From: Diphasiastrum complanatum
Taxonomy: Eukaryota > Streptophyta > Lycopodiopsida > Lycopodiales > Lycopodiaceae
Assembly: GCA_029204225.1 (NCBI GenBank)
Contig: MU832049.1
Location: forward strand, 25,991 to 89,990
DNA length: 64,000 nt
Direction of reading: 5' to 3'
Made by a program: the position numbers and the translations under genes
The notes under the pieces: model-generated
The model's database searches: none
Told to the model about the DNA's origin: nothing
What the model saw: only the letters and a program-made list of their open reading frames with translations
Shown here: positions 23,275-35,200 of the stretch, piece by piece
Layout: every line of letters starts with the position of its first letter
How positions within the stretch are numbered: position 1 is the stretch's first letter

Positions 23275-24938
23275 CCATAATATGTAGACAAATTACTGAG
23301 ACAAAAACAAAATACAAAATACTAGAAACAAAGCCGACTCCTTAGCTCCCCTCTTTTCTGGACTCTATTATTAATCATCTTAAACATACCAAAAGATGAA
23401 ATACCAAAGATAAAACCAATAGTCTAAAATAGTTCAAACTTTTCTCATGATTTTCTTAAATAAGTAATCCTTATGGAGTAACAAAATGCTTAGATTGCTT
23501 AATTAGTCAACAAAAGCATCTCTACTAGTACAAAGATAAGAAAACATGTAGAATCGAGAAGAGACCTCTCCATTTTTAACATAATCTGAAATATCAGAAA
23601 AATATGAGGCATGCGAATTATGTTCAAGTTATTGCATTTTGGCTGCAACCTTTTGTCAACAATATTAACCAATAAACCTGACTTAGCCTAGCTTATAGAA
23701 AGGTCTAAAATCCTGCACTTATCAGCACTAGTTGTACAATTAAGTTCACACGAGTCTTTAGGATAGATTCCTCTACCAAAAACGTTAGGGTCTTTATATA
23801 GAAAGCTACCAAAATCACGAAGATCGGGAACAAATAAGTCATCAATATATCTTCTAACATGAGTTAATTTATGCAATAAGATGGGACAAGTACCACAAGA
23901 AACTAATCTTTGTATAATTTCAAATTCATAAGAGAAAAAATAAAAGTTAGTTAAGCTGAACAACACAATTAGTACCCATGGAAATACCTATCGTTTGTTT
24001 GAAAAAGCGAATCACCTAGAGAAATATGCAAATTATCCAAGAGAAAGTGCAACCAGGAACACACATCTTCAACATCAACTATTTTAGTAAATTTTTTCTT
24101 CTTTGAATAAAGAGGTGGACGGAATTTAGTGCCTTCAGAAAAGGATTGTTTCAAAAATGATGAAAGATTGATGTATTGTAGTAACAATATGACTTGAAGA
24201 AGATTCACAAAACTGCGAAAAAAAAAGGAGTCACCACAAGAACAAGGGCTATTAAGAATAGACATTTTTTTCTAATATGAAAGATTCCGACCAATATCAA
24301 TATAATTAAAGGCTTTTTGTCCTATAGTGTTAACATATTTCCAAGCAACAACTGGATAATTCCAAAAAAAATATCGCACAAGGAGAAAGAGCATTCATAA
24401 CTATAGGCTTTCTAAAAACAAAACTCAAACTAATTTTGTCAAGATCAGGTGAAGTAAAAATTGTGATGAGTAGATCTTTACTAGTTGTAAAAAGTCTAGT
24501 TTTAAGATTAGCTTTAAAATTTATAAAGCAACTTAAAAGATGTGAGAAATTGTCAAAGAATTGGCAAATCTTAGTGGAGTCTACTTCCTTATTACATGCT
24601 GGATTTTCACCTAACTTAGCAAAGGAAGTGTGTTTTACTATGTATTCCCATTCTCCATAGTGAGAAGATAGAAACTTTTTGGAGCCTCAAGGAGAAACTC
24701 GAGTTTCCTCTCATTGTATGGTGATTACTCTTGATTTCCAATGAAACCCAGCTTTCAACATTGGGTCTACCCAAGAGAATCTGGATTTTTTCGAAATCCA
24801 ATTAGCAACTTATGTTTCGGTACTGATGAGACATAAGCAATGTTGTTTGGCTAAGATTTTTTTGTTTACTGAATTCTATATTTTGGTTTTGATTTAGTTC
24901 CTTTGACTTTTTGGGTTTCTTGTATATTATTTCTAGTT
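23275..24938 (-). mobile_element. Penelope-like retroelement (PLE), degenerate
   Basis: Minus-strand peptides match the PLE reverse transcriptase in order. An N-terminal region (TKICQFFDNFSHLL) is at about 24.57 kb. CSCGDSFFFR and SEGTKFRP follow, matching the usual cysteine and GPKFR-type block. Next are DVCSWLHFLLDNLHISLGD, QTIGISMGTNC, FYFFSYEFEIIQRL, then RYIDDL with the catalytic YIDD at about 23.84 kb, and IYPKDSCELN...RILDLSIS. A thumb-like FSYLCTSRDAFVD lies near 23.53 kb. This order and wording are distinctive for PLEs, not LINEs or LTR elements. No GIY-YIG endonuclease is visible, and only about 165 bp remain after the thumb. Several frame interruptions. Confidence 0.85.
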
Positions 24939-25989
<1,051 letters not shown>

Positions 25990-26500
25990 TTACAATCCCT
26001 GACTAACACCTAAGGCATCATTTGATATGAGAATTGAAGCAACACAACTTTTTAACACTAACAAAATCGGCAGTTGTATGCATCATCACCAAGGCTGATA
26101 TCAGGCCTATTCTCGTCTAGGAAAAGAACACTTTCAATTGTTTAAAGTTGACCACTACAACCCCTTGTAGTTGATATCATAAGCACTATCTTACCTTAAA
26201 AAGCATTGCAATAGAGTTGAAGCAACAAGGCAAAAAACAATTGCTATACAACAGTAAGCTTCCCACCAGCAGCAAGAACGCTAGCCACGACTATCAACTA
26301 AAGCACTACAAGCTTATAGCTGATATCAAAAGCTTTATCCAACTTAAAGCGTTGCAATAGGATCATTGAAGTAACTTAGCCCAAATACAAGTGCTTTACA
26401 GATTTTCCCATCAACAACCATAAGTTTATCCACCACTACCAACTAAAGCAACAAAAGTAACGCTGATATCAACTCAAGCATCACCCAGCCTGAAACATTC
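25990..26500. repeat. Degenerate tandem array, about 145-bp period
   Basis: The phrase TGATATCA followed by a ...GCATTGCAATAG...TTGAAGCAACAA block recurs near 26172, 26321 and 26465, with weaker traces at 26010 and 26095. Units are about 145 bp and quite diverged. It continues into the 287-bp duplication to the right, which is close to twice this period. Confidence 0.6.
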
Positions 26501-27048
26501 CACTAGAATTGAAGCAACAAACCTCATCACAATCACTTTACCACAGAATGCAAGCCACCTGCAGCGAAGGAGCGAAGATCACCAGCAAAAATCACTAGCA
26601 GATCACCAGCAACCAAATTGGAGCTATCACAGGTACAGATGGAGCGATCACTAGTACGAATGGAGCGATCACTAGCACCCATGCATAATAAAGCAAAATA
26701 ACATTGGTTCTTTAGCAAAATAGCCATGCATAGAAAAGCAAATCCTATTTCGGCACAATAGCTATGCATAAAATTCGAAGCAACACTCCACTAGAATTGA
26801 AGCAACAAACCTCATCACAATCGCTTTACCACAGCATGCAAGCCGCCTGCAGCGAAGGAGCGAAGATCACCAACGACAATCACGAGCAGATTACCAGCAA
26901 CGAAATTAGAGCTATCACGGGTAGAGTGGAGTGATCACTAGCACCCATGCATAATAAAACAAAATAATAATGGTTCTTTAGCAAAACAGCCATGCATAAA
27001 AAAGCAAATGCTATTTCGGCACAATAGCCATGCATAAGAAAGCAAATT
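26501..27048. repeat. Tandem duplication, 287-bp unit, two copies
   Basis: Copy 1 (26501-26787) and copy 2 (26788 to about 27048) both start CCACTAGAATTGAAGCAACA. They share the GCGAAGGAGCGAAGATCACC and GCACCCATGCATAATAAA blocks, with moderate divergence and a few indels. The minus-strand frames over it (HSYCAEI, CFALLCMGASD) repeat because the DNA repeats. Confidence 0.9.
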
Positions 27049-27790
27049 CCTTTGTAGTCAGATTGTTCATGCCCTCCTAACATTTCGCGCTTGAGAACAC
27101 ATGCATGCTAATTTGGCCCTTAAGAAAAGTCTATTCCTTTAAAGTTTGGGCTCCCACCACCAACATATCTTTAATATTGACTTTTCACCCAACTCCATTG
27201 ACCAACCTCACCACATAGTATTGCCTTTGCAAGGCAAGGCCAAAAAGTTGCAGGTGCGTGAAAGCCGAGAGTGAAAATCCATGCAAAACAACAGCCAATA
27301 GCATTGGCACAGCTCTAGGGTTCATTTTTTATAGCATGAATGGCTGAGAAATCTGCAACATCCATCAGAGCAGTTCCAAGCTTCAATTTTACAGCCCTCA
27401 ATTAAAATTTAAGCCTTAAAAAATTTTAAACCTTCACCAAATATTAGCCTTTAGCGTTGACTTTCTTACAAACTCCATTGGCCGAACTCAACACATAACA
27501 CATATTAGCCTTTAGCGTTGACTTTCTTACAAACTCCATTGGCCGAACTTAAAAATAAGAGGAGCCGATAAACCCCGGTGCCCAACACGTGGCACCAGGG
27601 CAAGCAGTTTAAAAAAAAAGAAACCTCCCTGCCTGGCCCACCTTGACGCGTGCGCAGGGTGCTAAAAATAAGAGGAGCTCACATAGTATTGCGAGGCAAG
27701 GCCTAAAATAGATATGTTTCAAAATGGCCATTAAACATTGACAGATGGCAGATTAAAACGTGGCATAAATCCAAGTGGGCGCACTTAATT

Positions 27791-27835
<45 letters not shown>

Positions 27836-28553
27836 AGAGAGAGAGGGAGAGGGAGAGGGAGTGGTGCGTAAGCGTCATGGCAGATCGTCACTTTGCGATT
27901 TGTGTGCAGAATCGAAGTGTTTTTGGGAGAAGCTGTAGGAAATGGTTTTGCTTGCGTTGATGAGAATTTCTGCTGTTTTGCAATGTGCTCAATAAGATGC
28001 CTGCGGTAAATACATATTGATTTTTCATGGTGCCAAGTGTCTGTTCGTTCTTTGCAGTGTCATTGAAACGCAAAACTCTATGAACAAGTAAGAAAATTAG
28101 ACCTGATTTGAGACTAAATTATCAAATGTCTTGTATGGAAGCAACTAGACTAACTTCGGCGTTTGTGGCTGTCACGATTCATTTGGTTTAGTCTCATGGA
28201 ATGTAGACTTAGAGAGGTATCAGACATTTAGGAAGGGATGCAGTTTTTCTGATTCAAACTATACCTGCATTGGTTATAGGATCTTTTCAAGTGGTTATAA
28301 TGTCTCCCTTCAATGCCAATTGATCCTTCTTATTTTTCCTTTCAATTCAGCAACGTCGTTGATATCAGAAAACTCTCACTGAACAACTTCCAAAGCATCA
28401 GAGCTCTTATATAACCTTCATGCTGAGAAAGATAGCGTTGGAATAATAAAATTGTTGTTATATTATACATAGACGATGAGGCAGTGAAGCTTTCTCATTG
28501 CTCTGTTGTATATGCTACTGTTGTAGAGCACAACCCCACAGCATCTTGCACGG
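27049..28553. other. No gene recognised; small repeats
   Basis: Contains a two-copy 50-bp repeat (27441-27490 and 27502-27551, ATATTAGCCTTTAGCGTTGA...), the phrase AAAAATAAGAGGAGC twice (about 27550 and 27664) and an imperfect GA tract (27793-27861). GC content rises locally around 27580-27660. Upstream of the 28554 frame this may hold a promoter or leader, but I cannot point to one. Confidence 0.55.
27793..27861. repeat. Imperfect (GA)n tract
   Basis: GA repeats with GGGA interruptions towards the right end, so probably older than the pure tracts elsewhere in the window. Confidence 0.95.
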
Positions 28554-28982
28554 ATGGATTCTAGAGCAGATGAGCGTAAACCTGCCTTTTATATTCTGAA
28601 GATACCATTACTAGACTTACGCGGATTCTGTCAAGACGAGTTATTCCTTGCGGCAGAGTTTTCTGGGCATTTTCCGTATGCCAGGTTTCCAAATCTCGTC
28701 ATACCAGCACTTGACAAAAGAATTTTCAACACAAGCTTAGCAAGCCGGAAGCAGACGTACAGACGTGGACCTCGAATAAGGCCTAAAGCAGAACCAAAAC
28801 CGAACTCGTCAGCTTATCAGACTGCAGTTCGGCTGCAGTTAACAAAGCAAAGGAAACCAAAACCCTTACCCTCAAATAAGAAGCCCCGATTGACAGTAGA
28901 TAGTAAGAACCCGCAACGCGCCTTAAGGGTAGAAGAAAAACGTAAACAAAAACTACAAAGGCTCATAATTTGGAATGACTAG
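28554..28982 (+). CDS. Hypothetical basic protein, 142 aa
   Basis: I do not recognise this protein. The ATG at 28554 is the first in the frame after an in-frame stop about 30 bp upstream and has a purine-poor but GG-following context (CGGATGG). The N-terminal half is hydrophobic/aromatic mixed (AFYILKIPLLDLRGFCQDEL, FSGHFPYARFPNLVIP). The C-terminal half is very basic (RRGPRIRPKAEPKP, KQRKPKPLPSNKKPR, EEKRKQKLQRL), suggesting nucleic-acid binding or nuclear localisation. No transposon motif is seen and codon composition is richer in G+C than the surrounding spacer. It could be a host gene, one exon of one, or a chance frame. Confidence 0.4.
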   Translation: MDSRADERKPAFYILKIPLLDLRGFCQDELFLAAEFSGHFPYARFPNLVIPALDKRIFNTSLASRKQTYRRGPRIRPKAEPKPNSSAYQTAVRLQLTKQRKPKPLPSNKKPRLTVDSKNPQRALRVEEKRKQKLQRLIIWND

Positions 28983-28997
28983 CAAGGTTACTAAGTC

Positions 28998-29168
28998 TGG
29001 ATCGTTGAGAAATGGAAGCAAGAAATGATGGAGTTGAGGGGCATAGACTTCGTGGATGGGGAAGCATCTATGTTGGTGCTGGACGACATATCCAAGGTGG
29101 AGGATACATGGGTGTCAAGGCACATGAGCAAGAAAGACTCTAGTTGCAAGAAAGAGTGGGGAGGGTAA
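28998..29168 (+). other. Open stretch in frame with the 142-aa ORF
   Basis: In the same frame as the frame ending at 28982 and separated from it by only five codons, which include a second stop (28992-28994), an open stretch reads WIVEKWKQEMMELRGIDFVD and on to KKEWGG, then stops. It has protein-like composition (amphipathic, acidic). Either a decayed C-terminal part of a host gene or chance. No plausible intron boundaries span the gap. Confidence 0.3.
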
Positions 29169-29324
29169 GGTGGGCTAGTTGACCTTGCGTATTACAACTT
29201 CTTACAGGTATCCAAGCTCCTCCTAATTTTGTTCCACGTGCATGCTCTTTCTCCTAAAGATCATTGCTGGGAATCATTTGTCTCATTTTTTTAAAAGTTC
29301 TTTTTAGTCTTTCTTTGAAGCTTG

Positions 29325-29328
<4 letters not shown>

Positions 29329-29391
<63 letters not shown>

Positions 29392-29419
29392 TGATGATGA
29401 TGATGACGACGACGATGAC
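29329..29419. repeat. (GA)n followed by (GAT/GAC)n
   Basis: A pure GA run to 29387 changes directly into a trinucleotide GAT run and then GAC (to 29419), a compound microsatellite. Confidence 0.97.
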
Positions 29420-29692
29420 ATTATCAACGTCCACAAAAGACCTTTCATAATGTTAGTACCAAATTCTACAATGCTTTAACTTTCTAGTTTTGTTGATTCT
29501 GAGTTTTTGTTGAATAATCAATCCGTACAAGATTGTCTCACTATTAAAAATTTTGTGATATATGATCTTGGAATACTAGTATTAAGTTGAAACATAACAA
29601 CTAACATATTTTTATATATAGATGTTGTTCTTGTGATGTACGCTTTCATATGCTACACATATCAACAAAACATATTCATCTTTTACTTGTGT

Positions 29693-30152
<460 letters not shown>

Positions 30153-30777
30153 TCAGTATAAGGGACTGTAGTCTGACTGAAGCATTTCAAAAAAGGCAAT
30201 GGTATCTCCCTCTGGTCTCATAGTAGACTGGGCATCTGAATAAAAAGTGCTCCTCAGACTCCACCTCAAACAGAGAACATATCTAGGAAATCCTCTCCTC
30301 TCGTGGGGTACCTTGAAAACGTCCAATCTTAATCTCAAGCTAATGTGATGAGACTCATAACTGACCAAGTGTGAATCTCAGACCATGGGATAATTCTGAG
30401 TCTAAACAGTGTGGTAGAATTGGGGTCTCCACTGCATCCATCTCCAAGAAATGAGTTCGGTAATAGTTGGGTTTGACCCCTAATTGGCCCCACCATGTAC
30501 GAAGATATGCTCTATAGAGAAAATGCCTGATATAGTCGTGGGTGCTCGAGGGGAGGTCCATGATAGAGATGTCGAGGGTATCAAGTAAACGTGATGCCTG
30601 TGAAACATGATAAGCGATAGTCCAGACTATGAAGGTGTTGAGATGATGTGTCCACCGCCTGTGTGTATCTCAGTGCATGCATGACAAGAAATTTGAGCGT
30701 TGTATATATCTGATGAGATGAAAGATGACATCAAGTTGTAGAGGTGGGATTGCAAACTTTGCTAGGATACTGGTGCG
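30153..30777 (-). pseudogene. Unrecognised coding remnant cut by a copia insertion
   Basis: On the minus strand a continuous frame from the LTR edge reads KFLVMHALRYTHRRWTHHLN, VWTIAYHVSQASRLLDTLDI, then DLPSSTHDYIRHFLYRAYL and TWWGQLGVKPNYYRTHFLEM. A neighbouring frame continues (LDVFKVPHERRGFPRYVL). The Trp/Tyr/His/Arg-rich, protein-like wording over more than 150 codons is unlike the AT-rich spacers, so I think it was once coding, either a host gene or a DNA-transposon protein. I cannot name a family. It ends exactly at the copia LTR (30778). Confidence 0.4.
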
Positions 30778-31460
30778 TGTTAAAAATTCACAATTCTAGC
30801 TTGACTAGTTTTGGTCATATGACTTGTAAATAGTTAGATGGTCATGATGTGGCTTGTCACACGTGCCAAATAGCATAGGATTCCATTCATAAGGATGTTC
30901 TCAAGTAGACCTAAGTGTTAGAACCTTTGGAATGAGTCCAAATTATGCTTAGATACAAGGGAGAAAAAATAGGAGCTATTTTTGGTAATTTTTGCATTGT
31001 TGAGGGATCTCCAAGATTCCAACCCTAGCTTGGTAGGGATGAAAGATCCACCAAAATTAGCATTAGGGATAGGTTTAGGGCTACTCATACCTGCCCAAAA
31101 CTGTGATGGATCATGTATATATAGGTGATGATATCTCACCAAAATCTATCAAGCAATTTTATGTTTTTTTCTCTCATAATGGTGCAATTGCTCTCTATGT
31201 TCATAATTGTTTGAGTACTTGTGATTACTAATGATTATAGGAGTGAATGTAGGTCTGGTGTACAGTACTCAGACTGTGGGAGGCCGTACTTTCACATGTG
31301 TGAAGCCTTCTTCAAGGATTTGGGCCATTTAGTGAGGTTCAAGCATAGATTTTTGATGGATTTTGATGGTTCAACTTGTGCTAATCTTATGAAATCATAA
31401 TCTATTGTTTCCCTCATCATTTCAAGTGTTTTAGGATCCTTATTTGCTGTAATTTTTACA
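30778..31460 (+). repeat. Copia 5' LTR, 683 bp
   Basis: Begins TGTTAAAAATTC and ends TTTTTACA directly before the primer site. Contains a TATA-like TATATATAG at 31115-31123 and CACATGTGTG near 31294. The bases before it belong to the unrecognised minus-strand remnant. Confidence 0.95.
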
Positions 31461-31472
31461 TGGTATCAGAGC
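31461..31472 (+). other. Primer binding site (initiator tRNA-Met type)
   Basis: TGGTATCAGAGC, complementary to the 3' end of plant initiator tRNA-Met, starts at the base after the LTR. The same site occurs at 44736-44747 and, on the minus strand, at 23051-23062 and 54349-54360. Confidence 0.95.
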
Positions 31473-32271
31473 CTAAAGGCTGAAATGAGCTAAATCCTTG
31501 GTTTTCATTCAATTTGATCACAATTTTTGATCTAAATCTTGTGTAGATTGGATCTTAGCATCTAGTATTGATTCTAGAACTCAAAGTGAGTCAAATACAT
31601 TGGAGATTGGTGTTGTGTGACTTAATTTGCAGGTGTTTAGGTGTCTAGAACCAGAGGCAAAGTTGAATTCAATTCACATTACCAAGATAGCAAGTTTTGC
31701 TTGCTCCAAGCATTGATTTCTAAGCAAGTTTTGGAGGTGATTTCATAGAGGAGGCTTTCTAGCATTCAAGGAGAGGGAAGATCAGAGTTTTGGGGACTCT
31801 TCAAGGCTTTTCTAAGGTGTAGTAGACACCTCCTAAAGTGATTTAGGTTCAGTCCAACCATTGCTTGACTTGTGCACCAAATTAGATCAATTTTTCATCA
31901 ATTTTGATCATTTTTTGCTTGTGATTGGATAGTAGATTGTGTTGCATCCTCATTAAGTTCCATTTAGATCTTTTACAAGTGATTTTGGAAGTATATTAGG
32001 TTGCTGAAATTCACTCTTGATCAGATCATCTGGAAGCTTTAATGTTCTTTATAGAAAGAGAGGCAATTCTACTAGTATTGTCTACTTCAATCAAGCAAGT
32101 GCATTGTTTCTAGTATTCTATGATTTGATTTTGTTAGAGATCATTCTTAGATCTTTATAGGAAGTCTATTACTGATCTTTTCAGGTCCCTAAGAAGTGGG
32201 ATAAGGTATATCTTCAATCAAATCAATAGAAGTAACCTTCATTTGTGTCAAGTCCTTGACTAGGAGACTAG
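31473..32271 (+). other. Copia untranslated leader
   Basis: About 800 bp between primer site and the gag-pol start codon, without a frame of its own. It presumably carries dimerisation and packaging signals, which I cannot delimit. Confidence 0.6.
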
Positions 32272-35200
32272 ATGGCATCTATAAATGCTTATCTTTTGGA
32301 TACTAATGAAAGGCTCAACAAAACTAACTATTCCATATGGAAAGTTAGAATGGAATCTATCATGATCATGCAAGATCTGATGGAAATTGTAAATGGTAAG
32401 GAGGGTGAACCTATTCATCCTCAAGAAAAAGCCAAATACATCAAGAGGTGCAATGTTGCACTACATTGCATAAAAATGAATGTTGCAAATGAACTCTTAA
32501 GAGAGGTAGGAGATTGCACTTCAGCTCAAGATGCTTGGGAGACTTTGCAAAAGGTCTATGAATCCAAGAACCAAACTAGAATGTTAGCTTTGAAGAATCA
32601 AATCTATAGAAGCTATCAAAAGAAAGGAGAGAGTGCACATACTTTTGTCCTAAGAGTAAAGGAATTGAACAAAGAGCTAGCCTTTATAGGTGACCCTATC
32701 AAGGATGAAGAGCTTGTTCAACTCATATTGAATGGACTAAGCTTTGAATTTGACAATTTGGTTCAGGGATATGCAATTATGGGTAAGCTACCCATACTTG
32801 AAGAACTCCAAGGCACACTCATGGCCGAGGAATCAAGAAGGAGCCAAATGCAAGAGAGGATGGATAGGCTTTCCATCCAAGGTGGATATGACCAAGCTCT
32901 CTTCACCAAAGGCAAAGGCAAGTCCAAAGGCAAAGGATCAACATTCAAGAAGTCTACAAAGCTTGAGGATCAAGAAGGACCCCCAAAGGCATCTCCATCA
33001 ACCACCAAAGTCAAGAAGGACAAATCAAAGGTGAAGTGCTACTATTGTAGCAAGATGGGGCATTATGCCTCGGAATGCTTCAAGAGGAAGCAAGATCAAA
33101 GCCAAGCCAACATGAGCAAAGAGGAGGAGGAGGAGAGTTCACATGAGGACTCTCTCATGATGTCCATATTTTCTTCAACAAGCTTCAAAGGAGAAGATCC
33201 TTGGTGGATTGACTCGGGTGCTAGTTCACACATGACTAGTAAAAGGGAGTTTTTCTCTTCTCTCTTATCTTATGATGGACCTATAAAGTCTATCTATACA
33301 GCAAATGATGAAGCTTGTAAGATTGAAGGAGTTGGTAGCATTCCCCTTTGCTTAGGATCTTCCAAAAAGATCAACATAGAAGGTGTTTTGTACATTCCTA
33401 CAATAACAAAGAATCTACTAAGTGTTGGCCAAATGGTAGACAATGGTTTCAATGTTGACTTTGCTTCAAATGAATGTTTCATCAAGAAGAAGGGTAAGAT
33501 AGTGGCTAAGGGCACTAGACTTGGCAAACTTTATAAGCTGGATGCATTTGTGGATACTAATGTTGTCATGTTGGCTGAGAAGAGCAAGATATCTACCTTT
33601 ACTTTATGGCACAAAAGACTTGGACATGTCAACTCGGGTTCCATGGAGGCTATGATCAAGGAGGAGTATGCTTTAGGCCTACCAAGGTCTATTGGGAAGG
33701 AAGACAAGGTTTGTGAAGCTTGTGCCTTATCCAAGGCACATAAGAAGGTGTTTCCTAACTCCATCACAAAGTCATCTCATCCTCTTGAACTCATACACTC
33801 GGATGTGCACATTGCTAGCACCAAATCTAATGGAGGTTCATCCATGTTTTTAACCTTCAATGATGACTACTCAAGATATTGTTGGGTGTTCTTACTTTCC
33901 TCCAGTTCTCAAGTATTTGATACTTTTGTAAAGTTCAAGTTGTTTGTGGAAAAGCATCATAATCATAGCATCAAGATTCTTAGAAGTGACAATGGTGGAG
34001 AATTCATCTCCAATGAGTTCAAGGCCTTTTGTGAGGAGGAAGGGATCAAGAAAGAGACTTCTTGTCCTTACACTCCTCAACAAAATGGAGTTTCTGAAAG
34101 AAGGAATAGAACATTATGTGAATGTTCTAAGGCTTTAAGATTAGATGCTTGTTTGCCCAAATCCTTTTGGGGTGAGTCTCTTGTATGTGCAAACTACTTG
34201 ATGAATAGGGTGTCTTGCAAAGCAATTGAAGACAAAACTCCTTATGAGATGTTGTATGGAAAGAAACCCAATATTAATCACTTGAAAGTTTTTGGGTGTA
34301 TATGTTATGTGCATGTGCCATTGGAAACAAGAACCAAGGAGGATCCATCTTCCACAAGAGGGATCATGCTTGGATATGCAAGCTCAAGCAAGGGCTACAA
34401 AGTCTATCTCCCATCCTTGAACAAATTTGTTGTTTCAAGGGATGTCATCTTTGATGAACATCATATGCATATGCTTGAAGAAGGCTCAAGTGCTCCAACA
34501 ATCAAGAAGAAGATGGCCGAGGAGCAAGATCTTGGTTTTGAGGAGGAGCTCATGGAGGAGCAAGCACCAAACCTACCTATCACACCAAGGAGATCTTCAA
34601 GGGCAAAAGTGGAGCCATCAAGGCTCACATATCAAGGCAAAGGACAGCAAGTTGAGGGTATCTCATCCACTTCTTATGCTTTATCTAGTTTTGAAGAACG
34701 GTCTAATGTTGAAGATGCATTGAGCTCCAAAGAATGGTATAAAGCTATGTTGGATGAGTATGATGCCTTGATTGAGAATGAAACTTGGTTGCTTGTTGAG
34801 AGACCTCAAAGGAATGTAATAGGATGCAAGTGGGTCTTCAAGCTTAAGTTGAATGCAAATGGGAGTGTTAACAAACATAAAGCAAGATTAGTTGCAAAAG
34901 GTTATGCTCAAGAGAGAGGGATAGACTATGAGGAAACTTTTGCACCCGTGGCCAAGATGGTCACAATAAGACTAATCATTGCACTTGCATCACATTTTGG
35001 ATGGATTCTATGTCAAATGGATGTCTCTAATGCTTTCTTGAATGGTTTTTTGGAAGAAGATATCTATATGGAGCAGCCACAAGGGTTCATCAAGCATGGA
35101 ATGGAGAACAAAATATGCCATCTCCAAAGAAGCATCTATGGCTTGAAGCAAGCCTCGAGATCTTGGAATTCAAGACTACATTGCTATCTTATTTCACTTT

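Noticed and set aside
26533-27083. Two similar Cys/Leu-rich minus-strand proteins (HSYCAEI, HGYCAEIAF) as a gene family
   Set aside because: They are similar because the DNA is a 287-bp tandem duplication; no start context or motif supports coding.
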